Of a stretch of 64,000 nt of DNA, positions 49,993-57,324 are shown piece by piece. The notes under the pieces are model-generated. The model was not told the origin of the DNA, did no database searches, and saw only the letters and a program-made list of their open reading frames with translations. Position 1 is the stretch's first letter. Every line of letters starts with the position of its first letter. The position numbers were made by a program, and so were the translations under genes. This DNA is from SSSZ01 sp016790965 (GTDB taxonomy: Bacteria > Pseudomonadota > Gammaproteobacteria > Burkholderiales > Rhodocyclaceae), in contig JAEUNZ010000030.1 of assembly GCA_016790965.1 (NCBI GenBank), forward strand, positions 1 to 64,000, in the 5' to 3' direction.

Positions 49993-50514
49993 ATGAACGC
50001 CCGCCCTTCCCCACTGCTCGCCGCCCTGGCCGCCTCCCTAGCCCTTTCCGGCTGCTACGTCGTGCCCATCGATGCCCGCAACCCGCCCCATGTCACCTAT
50101 TCCAGCGCCGGCACGGCGGAATCCATCGCCTTGCCCGCAGCGCAACCCCAGCCGGTGCAACTGGAAGCCCGGCTCTACCCGGTAAATGATGTGGCCGGCA
50201 GGATGGGCGTCCTCACCGCCCTGGTGAGCGACACGCTGAACGGCCACGGCCGTTTCACCCTCAACACCGGCAGCGAAACCCTGGTGGGCGAAGCCAGCCG
50301 TATCGGCACCGACCAAGCCGGCTTCGGCAATGTCTATCGCCAGGTGTATGGGGAAACGCGGCTCCCGGCCGCGGGCCGGCGCGGCATCGCCAATGCCGCC
50401 AGCGGCAAGGGCAGCTACGTCAATTGCGAATACGTACTCACCGCCGCCGCCCGCGGCGTAGGAGCCTGCCTGTTTTCCAACGGCGCCAAGTACCAGTTGC
50501 ACTTCGGGGGTTGA
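49993..50514 (+). CDS. Lipoprotein of unknown function
   Basis: 173 residues. Signal peptide and lipobox LALSGC (Cys18-20 region). Mature part predicted beta-rich: VQLEARLYPVNDVAGRMGVLTALVSDTLNGHGRFTLNTGSETLVGEASR, then GSYVNCEYVLTAAARGVGACLFSNGAKYQLHFGG with a pair of Cys that could bridge. No family recognised with certainty. Divergent from the XRE regulator. Confidence 0.8.
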   Translation: MNARPSPLLAALAASLALSGCYVVPIDARNPPHVTYSSAGTAESIALPAAQPQPVQLEARLYPVNDVAGRMGVLTALVSDTLNGHGRFTLNTGSETLVGEASRIGTDQAGFGNVYRQVYGETRLPAAGRRGIANAASGKGSYVNCEYVLTAAARGVGACLFSNGAKYQLHFGG

Positions 50515-50540
50515 GCAGCGGCCCCGCCCATCGCTAAGGC

Positions 50541-51632
50541 TTAGCCCTCCGCCTCCACCAGCCGCCGGGCGCGTACGGCAGCGGCGAGCTGGTCGAGGAC
50601 GGCCACCGTGTCGTCCCAGCCGATGCAGGCGTCGGTGATGCTCTGGCCGTAGGCCAGGGGACGGTCGGGGGAGAGATCCTGGCGGCCTTCAACCAGGTGG
50701 GATTCGACCATCACCCCGACGATGCGCTCGTCCCCCGCCGCCACCTGAGCGGCGACGTCGGCGCTCACGTCCTTCTGCCGGGCGTATTGCTTGCTGCTGT
50801 TGCCGTGGGAGAAATCGATCATCAGGCGGGCGGCGAGGCCCGCCCGGGCGATGTCCTGGCATGCCGCCTCGACATGGGTGGCGTCGAAATTGGGCTCCTT
50901 GCCGCCGCGCAGGATGACGTGGCAATCCTCGTTGCCCACCGTGGCGACGATGGCCGTGTGGCCCGACTTGGTCACCGACAGGAAGTGGTGCGGCGACTGG
51001 GCGGCGCGGATGGCATCGACCGCGATGCGCACATTGCCGTCGGTACCGTTCTTGAAGCCCACCGGGCAGGATAGCCCGGACGCCAGCTCCCGGTGCACCT
51101 GCGATTCGGTGGTGCGGGCGCCGATGGCGCCCCAGGCAATGAGGTCGGCAGTGTATTGGGGCGTGATGGTGTCGAGGAATTCCGTGGCGCAGGGCAGGCC
51201 CAGTTCGTTGGTTTCCAGCAGGATGCGGCGGGCCAGGCGCAGGCCCTCGTTGATGCGGAAGCTGCCGTCGAGCCGGGGGTCGTTGATGAGGCCCTTCCAG
51301 CCCACCGTGGTGCGCGGCTTTTCGAAATAGACGCGCATCAGCACCACCAGGTCGGTGGCATGGCGGGCGGCCTCCGCGTGCAAACGGCCTGCGTACTCCC
51401 GGGCGCTGGCAGGGTCGTGGATCGAGCAGGGACCGACGACGACCAGCAGGCGGTCGTCGGCGCCGTGCAGAATGCGGTGAATCGCCTGGCGCGCTTCGAA
51501 GGTGGTGCGGGCGGCGCGTTCGCCAGCCGGTAATTCGGCAAAGACCTGCTCGGGCGGACTGAGTTCGAAGATGGCGGCGATGCGGACATCGTCGGTGATC
51601 GGCTGCTTTTCCGGCTGCATAGGAAAACCCAT
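50541..51632 (-). CDS. aroG: 3-deoxy-7-phosphoheptulonate synthase
   Basis: First enzyme of the shikimate pathway, joining PEP and erythrose-4-P. About 363 residues from ATG 51632, or 359 from ATG 51620; E. coli AroG is 350. Motifs: LLVVVGPCSIHDPASAREYA, RVYFEKPRTTVGWKGLINDP, GARTTESQVHRELASGLSCPVGFKNGTDG, HVILRGGKEPNFD and IDFSHGNSSKQ. This is the type I AroFGH class, normally feedback-inhibited by an aromatic amino acid; which one cannot be read here. Confidence 0.95.
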   Translation of the reverse strand: MGFPMQPEKQPITDDVRIAAIFELSPPEQVFAELPAGERAARTTFEARQAIHRILHGADDRLLVVVGPCSIHDPASAREYAGRLHAEAARHATDLVVLMRVYFEKPRTTVGWKGLINDPRLDGSFRINEGLRLARRILLETNELGLPCATEFLDTITPQYTADLIAWGAIGARTTESQVHRELASGLSCPVGFKNGTDGNVRIAVDAIRAAQSPHHFLSVTKSGHTAIVATVGNEDCHVILRGGKEPNFDATHVEAACQDIARAGLAARLMIDFSHGNSSKQYARQKDVSADVAAQVAAGDERIVGVMVESHLVEGRQDLSPDRPLAYGQSITDACIGWDDTVAVLDQLAAAVRARRLVEAEG

Positions 51633-51665
51633 TCTGTTTTGGCGAAAATCGCGGCATTCTACCGG

Positions 51666-52778
51666 ATGCCCATGGACGATCTCTTCGAACCCGCCCCCGA
51701 CGCCCGGCTGCCTCCCCGCCCCAGGAAGGGACGCGGCGCGGCGGGCAACGTAGAGCACCGTTTCACCACCTGGAGCCGCCAGGCGGAGGACGACGGCTGG
51801 TGGCAGGAAGAGACCCCGCCCGCCGCCACGCGTCTATCGGTCGATACGGCCCGCAGCATCCTTTCCTGGAACGAGTCGCCGGACCTGGGCTTCGACCGAT
51901 CCCTCAATCCGTACCGCGGCTGCGAGCACGGCTGCATCTACTGCTACGCCCGCCCCACCCACGCCTGGCTGGGGCTCTCGCCCGGCCTGGATTTTGAGAC
52001 CCGCCTGTTCTGGAAGCCCGACGCCGTCGCCCGCCTGAAAGAAGAACTCGCAGCCCCCGGGTACGCCTGCCGCCCCATCGCCCTGGGCACCGCTACCGAC
52101 GCCTACCAGCCGGTGGAGCGGCAGCAGCGCCTCACCCGGGACGTGCTGGAGGCCCTGTTGGCCGTCGACCACCCCGTCACCCTGGTGACCAAGTCGGCCC
52201 TCGTCGCCCGGGACACCGAGCTGTGGGGCGCCCTGGCCGCCCGCCGCCTGGCCGCCGTGGCCCTGTCGATCACCGGGCTGGACAATGAGCTCTCCCGCCG
52301 ACTGGAGCCCCGGGCCGCCGCCCCCGCCTCCCGCCTGAGGGCCCTGCGCACCCTGGCCGACGCCGGGGTGCCGGTGGGTGTCCTGGTCGCCCCGATCATT
52401 CCGGCCCTGAACGATCACCAACTGGAGCACATCCTGGAAGCCGCCCGGGACCACGGCGCCCGCTACGCCGGCTACACCCTGTTGCGCCTGCCCCACGAGG
52501 TAGCCGGACTGTTCAGCGAATGGCTGGACCACCACGCGCCGGAAAAGGCCGCCCGTCTGATGGCCGTGCTTTACGACCTGCGCGGCGGCCGCGCCAACGA
52601 CGCCGCCTTCGGCCGCCGCATGACCGGCCTGGGCCACTACGCCGACCTCATCCGGCAGCGCTTCGAACTCGCCTGCCGTCGCCTGGGTCTCGCCACCGCC
52701 TGGCCCGAACTCGACTGCAGCCGCTTCCGCCCCCCGCGAGCGGAAGGGCATTCGGGCGGTCAGATGTCTTTGTTCTAG
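51666..52778 (+). CDS. Radical SAM protein, PA0069 family
   Basis: 370 residues. The cluster motif is RGCEHGCIYCYARPTH (CxxxCxxC) with upstream ILSWNESPDLGFDRSLNPYRG. The following LGLSPGLDFETRLFWKPDA, PIALGTATDAYQPVE and LLRLPHEVAGLFSEWLDHHAPEKA are typical of the PA0069/SplB-like group, whose substrate is not established. ATG 51666; ATG 51672 also possible. Confidence 0.92.
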   Translation: MPMDDLFEPAPDARLPPRPRKGRGAAGNVEHRFTTWSRQAEDDGWWQEETPPAATRLSVDTARSILSWNESPDLGFDRSLNPYRGCEHGCIYCYARPTHAWLGLSPGLDFETRLFWKPDAVARLKEELAAPGYACRPIALGTATDAYQPVERQQRLTRDVLEALLAVDHPVTLVTKSALVARDTELWGALAARRLAAVALSITGLDNELSRRLEPRAAAPASRLRALRTLADAGVPVGVLVAPIIPALNDHQLEHILEAARDHGARYAGYTLLRLPHEVAGLFSEWLDHHAPEKAARLMAVLYDLRGGRANDAAFGRRMTGLGHYADLIRQRFELACRRLGLATAWPELDCSRFRPPRAEGHSGGQMSLF

Positions 52779-52788
52779 AAGCGGATTA

Positions 52789-52804
52789 TTACTACATGTA
52801 GTGT
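52789..52804. promoter_or_regulatory. NrdR-type box 1
   Basis: Core ACTACATGTAGT is a perfect palindrome and resembles the NrdR box (CwAtATaTwG type core). Exactly 31 bp from box 2, the spacing known for paired NrdR sites. Confidence 0.7.
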
Positions 52805-52819
52805 TAAAAACCTGCGGCA

Positions 52820-52835
52820 CCACTACATATAGTAT
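52820..52835. promoter_or_regulatory. NrdR-type box 2
   Basis: Core ACTACATATAGT, nearly palindromic. It sits just upstream of the -35 hexamer at 52845, suitable for repression of nrdAB by the ATP/dATP-sensing NrdR repressor. Confidence 0.7.
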
Positions 52836-52844
52836 TTTTGTCCA

Positions 52845-52874
52845 TTGACATTCCTCATCCACGACGACTAAGAT
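52845..52874 (+). promoter_or_regulatory. nrdA promoter
   Basis: Perfect TTGACA at 52845-52850, 18-base spacer, TAAGAT at 52869-52874. Transcription would start near 52881, directly before the riboswitch fold. Confidence 0.6.
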
Positions 52875-52877
52875 CGG

Positions 52878-53066
52878 CGCCGTCGATGGTTCCCATTGGG
52901 ATGAAAAGGGAATCCGGTGCGAGGCCTTGGCCTTCATTCCGGAGCTGCCCCCGCAACTGTCGTCGGCAAGCGTTGGGCCCCTTGCGCCACTGGTCAGTGA
53001 CCGGGAAGGCGGGCCGGCGCGTCGAGCCGAGAGCCAGGAGACCTGCCGCGACGTCCTTCCATGCAA
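52878..53066 (+). ncRNA. Cobalamin riboswitch
   Basis: The leader shows the conserved blocks of a B12 riboswitch in the right order: a GGGAATCCGGTGCGA-like block at 52908-52922, CTGCCCCCGCAACTG at 52946-52960, a CCACTG...CCGGGAAGGC block at 52987-53010, and the B12 box GCCAGGAGACCTGCC at 53032-53046. Edges are approximate. It lies between the promoter and nrdA and should lower nrdAB expression when adenosylcobalamin is plentiful. Confidence 0.92.
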
Positions 53067-53193
53067 CGATGGGGCGGGGTGTCCCTGGCGAAAGGTGTGA
53101 TCGTGCCGCGATTTCTGGTCTTGCGTCGTCCTGCCGTGGCCCGGGCTTGTGCCCCGGCCCGGTGGCGTCCGGCCGGCGGTGCCTTGCCCGGAT

Positions 53194-53215
53194 TCTCCGC
53201 CCCCCTTTTCGGAGA
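53194..53215 (+). promoter_or_regulatory. Hairpin masking the nrdA ribosome site
   Basis: TCTCCG-CCCCCCTTTT-CGGAGA. The right arm contains the GGAGA ribosome-binding sequence, six bases before the GTG start. A likely part of the riboswitch expression platform acting on translation. Confidence 0.5.
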
Positions 53216-53221
53216 GTCGCC

Positions 53222-55990
53222 GTGTCCGCTTCCGTTCTTCCGCTAATTGCCTCTCACGAGGCCGCCCTCGCCGCCCTGCAGGTGATCCGCCGCAACGGCG
53301 CCGTGGTCGCCTTTGCCGCCGACAAGATTTCCCTCGCCATAAGCAAGGCCTTCCTGGCCGTGGAGGGCAGCCAGAGCGCTGCTTCCTCCCGGGTGCGGGA
53401 CGTGGTGGCCCGCCTGACCGAGACCGTGGTGCGCTCCCTGACCCGGCGCCTTCCTGACGGGGGCACCGTGCACATCGAAGACATCCAGGACCAGGTGGAA
53501 CTGGCCCTCATGCGCGCCGGGGAACACGACGTGGCGCGGGCCTACGTGCTCTACCGCGAACGCCGGGCGGCGGAACGGGCAGCCCTGGCCGAGGTTTCCG
53601 GGGTTCCCGTCCTGCATGTCCTGGCCGACGGCGTGCGCCGCCCCCTCGACCCGGCCGAACTGCTCAAGGATTGTGCGGCAGCCTGCGCCGGGCTGGGCGA
53701 CGGGGTTTCGCCCCGGGCCATCGCCGACGCGACCCTGCGCAACCTCTACGACGGCATCCCCCTGCCGGATGTGCGCCAGGCCCTCATCCTCGCCGCCCGG
53801 ACCCTCATCGAGCGCGAACCGGCCTACGACTTCGCCACCGCCCGTCTCCTGCGCGCCAGCCTGGAACACGAGGTCTTCGGCCGCAGCCTGGGCGCGGACA
53901 CTCGCCAGGCGGAGACCGCCGCCTACCTGCCCCGCTTCCTGCGCGCCGGCATCGAGGCGGAATTGCTCGACTCGCGTCTGGGCGATTTCGACCTCCCGCG
54001 CCTGGCTGCCGCCCTGCAGCCGGAACGCGACGAGCTGTTCCGCTACCTGGGCCTGCAAACCCTGCACGACCGCTATTTCCTGCACATCGACGGCCGCCGC
54101 ATCGAGACGCCGCAAATCTTCTTCATGCGCGTCGCCATGGGCCTGGCCCTCAACGAAATTGACCGCGAAACCCGCGCCATCGAGTTCTACGACCTCATCT
54201 CGCGCTTCGACTTCATGTGTTCGACGCCGACCCTGTTCAACAGCGGCACCCGGCACGCGCAGCTTTCTTCCTGCTACCTGACCACGGTGGCCGACGACCT
54301 GGACGGCATCTACCAGAGCATCAAGGAAAACGCCCTCCTGCAAAAATACGCCGGCGGCCTGGGCAACGACTGGACGCCGGTGCGCGCCCTGGGCAGCCGC
54401 ATCAAGGGCACCAACGGCCAGAGCCAGGGGGTGATTCCCTTCCTCAAGGTGGTCAATGACACGGCGGTGGCGGTGAACCAGGGCGGCAAGCGCAAGGGCG
54501 CCGTTTGCGCCTACCTGGAAACCTGGCACCTGGACATCGAGGAATTTCTCGATCTGCGCAAGAACACCGGCGACGAACGCCGCCGCACCCACGACATGAA
54601 CACCGCCCACTGGATTCCCGATCTCTTCATGCAGCGGGTCATGGCCGGCGGGGAATGGACGCTCTTCTCGCCTGCCGACGTGCCCGACCTGCACGAAACC
54701 TTCGGCGCCGCCTTCAAGACCGCCTACGAGGCCTACGAGGCCAGGGCCGCCGCCGGCGAGATCAAGCTGCACAAGCGGGTGTCAGCCGTGCAACTGTGGC
54801 GCAAGATGCTGACCATGCTGTTCGAGACCGGGCACCCCTGGATCACCTTCAAGGACGCCTGCAACCTGCGCTCGCCCCAGCAGCACGCCGGCGTCGTGCA
54901 TTCCAGCAACCTGTGCACCGAGATCGCGCTGAACACCTCCCACGAAGAAACCGCCGTCTGCAACCTCGGCTCGGTGAACCTGCCGGCCCACCTGAAAGAC
55001 GGCGCCCTCGACCAGGAAAAGCTCGCCCGCACCGTCCAGACGGCCCTGCGCATGCTCGACAACGTCGTGGACATCAACTTCTACGCCACGGCCAAGGCGC
55101 GCAACGCCAACCTTCGCCACCGGCCCGTGGGCCTGGGCATCATGGGCTTCGCCGAATGCCTCTATGAGCTCGGCCTGCCCTACGCCTCCGCCGAGGCCGT
55201 GGCCTTCGCCGACCGCAGCATGGAAGCCGTCTGCTATCACGCCTACTGGGCCAGCACCGAACTGGCCCGGGAGCGGGGCCGCTATTCCAGCTACCCCGGC
55301 AGCCTGTGGGAGCGCGGCATCCTGCCGCTGGATTCCATCGCCCTCCTGGAAGCCGGGCGGGGCGACTCCGTCGCCGTCGACCGCGGCGCCAGCCTCGACT
55401 GGGCGGTCCTCAAGGAGCGCATCGCCCGCTACGGCATGCGCAACTCCAACTGCGTCGCCATCGCCCCCACCGCCACCATCTCCAACATCGTCGGCGTCTC
55501 GGCCAGCATCGAGCCGGCCTACCAGAACCTCTACGTCAAATCCAACCTCTCCGGCGAATTCACCGTGGTCAACGAAGCCCTGGTCCGCGACCTGAAGGCC
55601 CTGGATCTGTGGGACGAAGTGATGGTCGCCGACCTCAAGTACTTCGACGGCTCCCTGGCCCGCATCGACCGCGTGCCGGACGAGCTCAAGGCCCGCTACG
55701 CCACCGCCTTCGAGATCGACCCCGCCTGGCTGGTCGAAGCCGCCGCCCGCCGCCAGAAGTGGATCGACCAGGCCCAGTCCCTCAACCTCTACCTGGCGCT
55801 GCCCTCCGGCAAGAAACTGGACGAACTCTACAAACTGGCCTGGACCCGGGGCCTCAAGACCACCTACTACCTGCGCACGCTGGGCGCCAGCCAGGCGGAA
55901 AAGGCCGGCGGGCGGGACGACACGCCGGTGGCCGACGAAACCCCCAAGTTCTGCGCCATCGACGATCCCACTTGCGAGGCCTGCCAATGA
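53222..55990 (+). CDS. nrdA: Class I ribonucleotide reductase alpha subunit
   Basis: 922 residues. An N-terminal ATP-cone (RRNGAVVAFAADKISLAISKAF... about 15-110) gives overall activity control by ATP/dATP. The catalytic barrel has Cys351 (SSCYLTT), N563/C565/E567 (SSNLCTEI), the redox partner Cys580 (ETAVCNLGSVNL), the P-loop ATPTATISNI-like APTATISNIVG, and the radical-transfer tyrosines in TTYYLRTLGA. The C-terminus carries the CEAC redox pair (918-921). The start is GTG 53222 with GGAGAG upstream. It overlaps nrdB by four bases. Controlled by the riboswitch and, by inference, NrdR. Confidence 0.95.
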   Translation: MSASVLPLIASHEAALAALQVIRRNGAVVAFAADKISLAISKAFLAVEGSQSAASSRVRDVVARLTETVVRSLTRRLPDGGTVHIEDIQDQVELALMRAGEHDVARAYVLYRERRAAERAALAEVSGVPVLHVLADGVRRPLDPAELLKDCAAACAGLGDGVSPRAIADATLRNLYDGIPLPDVRQALILAARTLIEREPAYDFATARLLRASLEHEVFGRSLGADTRQAETAAYLPRFLRAGIEAELLDSRLGDFDLPRLAAALQPERDELFRYLGLQTLHDRYFLHIDGRRIETPQIFFMRVAMGLALNEIDRETRAIEFYDLISRFDFMCSTPTLFNSGTRHAQLSSCYLTTVADDLDGIYQSIKENALLQKYAGGLGNDWTPVRALGSRIKGTNGQSQGVIPFLKVVNDTAVAVNQGGKRKGAVCAYLETWHLDIEEFLDLRKNTGDERRRTHDMNTAHWIPDLFMQRVMAGGEWTLFSPADVPDLHETFGAAFKTAYEAYEARAAAGEIKLHKRVSAVQLWRKMLTMLFETGHPWITFKDACNLRSPQQHAGVVHSSNLCTEIALNTSHEETAVCNLGSVNLPAHLKDGALDQEKLARTVQTALRMLDNVVDINFYATAKARNANLRHRPVGLGIMGFAECLYELGLPYASAEAVAFADRSMEAVCYHAYWASTELARERGRYSSYPGSLWERGILPLDSIALLEAGRGDSVAVDRGASLDWAVLKERIARYGMRNSNCVAIAPTATISNIVGVSASIEPAYQNLYVKSNLSGEFTVVNEALVRDLKALDLWDEVMVADLKYFDGSLARIDRVPDELKARYATAFEIDPAWLVEAAARRQKWIDQAQSLNLYLALPSGKKLDELYKLAWTRGLKTTYYLRTLGASQAEKAGGRDDTPVADETPKFCAIDDPTCEACQ

Positions 55991-57144
55991 ACGCCCCCTT
56001 CCGCTTCGACGACTGGGATGTCCCCCAAACGGCCGCCCCGGCAACTGCCGCCAGTCCGGCACCTGCCGCCGCCCCGGAGGCCGACTGCACGCCCCTGGAA
56101 TCCCTGCTCGCCCACAGTGCCCCCGCGCCGCGCCCGGCCCTGGCGCCCATCAACGCCGCCGACAAGCGCATCGTCAATGGCAAGGCCGACATCAACCAGC
56201 TCGCGCCCTTCAAATACCCCTGGGCCTGGGAGTTCTTCCTCAAGGCCAACCGCAACCACTGGACACCACTGGAAATCGGCATGGCGCAGGACGTGCATGA
56301 CTACCAGCACAAACTCAGCGCCGCCGAGCGTCACGTTTTCGAAAACGTGCTGGCCTATCTCACTACCTCCGACATCCTCGCCATGCGCAACATCGGCCTG
56401 GCGGTGATGGAGAAAATGAGCGCGCCGGAAATCCAGATCTACCAGGCCCGCCAGGTCTATGAAGAAGCGCTGCACACCTGGACCTACCAGCACTGCATCG
56501 AAAGCCTCGGCCTCGACCAGCAGGAAATCTACAACCGCTACCGCGTGGTGCCCGAGATCCACGGCAAGATCGCCCTGGCCAACCGGCGGCTGGAGAAAGT
56601 GCTGCGCTCCGACTTCGATCTCGAAGACCGCGCCAACCTGCACGACTTCGCGCTCTCCTACTTCTTCTTCGCCGTCATCTTCGAAGGCTGCTGGTTCTAC
56701 AACGGCTTCACCCCCGTCTTCGCCTTGCAACGGCGCGGTTTGATGAAGGGTGCCTCCGAGCAGCTGCAATACATCATGCGCGACGAGGTGCTGCACTGCG
56801 CCTTCGGCATCCGCGTCATCCGCGAATTGCTGAAGGAGGAGGGCCTGGCCCTCGACCCCCAGGCCCTGCGCGAACTGTGGGACGAAGCCGAGGCGGCCGA
56901 AGCCGCCTACGCCCGCTACATCCTGCGGGAGCCCATCCTCGGCTACAACGCCGAGCGGCACGTGCAGCAGTTCCGCTTCATCGCCAACCGGCGGGCGCGG
57001 CAGGTGGGCGTCGACGAGCCTTTCCCCGGCGCCGAGAACGTCCTGCCCTGGCTCGACGAGCAGGCCAATTTGCGCAAGGAGAAAAACTTCTTCGAAACCC
57101 GCGTCACCGAGTACCAGACCGGCGGAGCCCTCGCTTGGGACTGA
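55987..57144 (+). CDS. nrdB: Class I ribonucleotide reductase beta subunit
   Basis: 385 residues. Di-metal ligands by alignment to E. coli NrdB: Asp129 (TTSDIL), Glu160 and His163 (YEEALHTWTY), Glu233 (VIFEGC), Glu267 and His270 (RDEVLH). The radical tyrosine position is Tyr167, so this is a standard tyrosyl-radical type. The first 60 residues are an Ala/Pro-rich extension not needed for the fold. Ends NFFETRVTEYQTGGALAWD, the tail that docks to NrdA. ATG overlaps nrdA stop. Confidence 0.95.
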   Translation: MNAPFRFDDWDVPQTAAPATAASPAPAAAPEADCTPLESLLAHSAPAPRPALAPINAADKRIVNGKADINQLAPFKYPWAWEFFLKANRNHWTPLEIGMAQDVHDYQHKLSAAERHVFENVLAYLTTSDILAMRNIGLAVMEKMSAPEIQIYQARQVYEEALHTWTYQHCIESLGLDQQEIYNRYRVVPEIHGKIALANRRLEKVLRSDFDLEDRANLHDFALSYFFFAVIFEGCWFYNGFTPVFALQRRGLMKGASEQLQYIMRDEVLHCAFGIRVIRELLKEEGLALDPQALRELWDEAEAAEAAYARYILREPILGYNAERHVQQFRFIANRRARQVGVDEPFPGAENVLPWLDEQANLRKEKNFFETRVTEYQTGGALAWD

Positions 57145-57233
57145 TCGGCGAGCCGCTGTTCGCCAAACCGCCGCGCCCGAAGGCGCTTTGGCTGCTGGGC
57201 TCGCCTGAGTGCCAGGCGAAAACCTAGTCCGCG

Positions 57234-57267
57234 GGCATTCCACCTGCCCCCCGGCGGGCAGAATGCC
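57234..57267. repeat. Imperfect hairpin after nrdB
   Basis: GGCATT(CCAC)CTGCCC-loop-GGGCAGAATGCC: 12 pairs with a four-base bulge. No T run. It may cap the 3' end of the nrdAB message. The rest of 57145-57298 shows nothing else. Confidence 0.4.
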
Positions 57268-57298
57268 AGGGACCGCCGCCGGCCCCGTCGCTATGCTC

Positions 57299-57320
57299 GT
57301 CTCATCATTCCCGATGAGAC
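57299..57320 (+). promoter_or_regulatory. Hairpin just before the PQQ dehydrogenase start
   Basis: GTCTCATC-ATTCCC-GATGAGAC, a perfect 8-bp stem ending four bases before the ATG at 57325. It covers the only purine-rich stretch that could bind the ribosome. Confidence 0.5.
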
Positions 57321-57324
57321 TGCC

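Noticed and set aside
52838..53221. N-terminal extension of nrdA
   Set aside because: That stretch is the riboswitch leader; the ATP-cone begins just after GTG 53222, which has a proper ribosome site.
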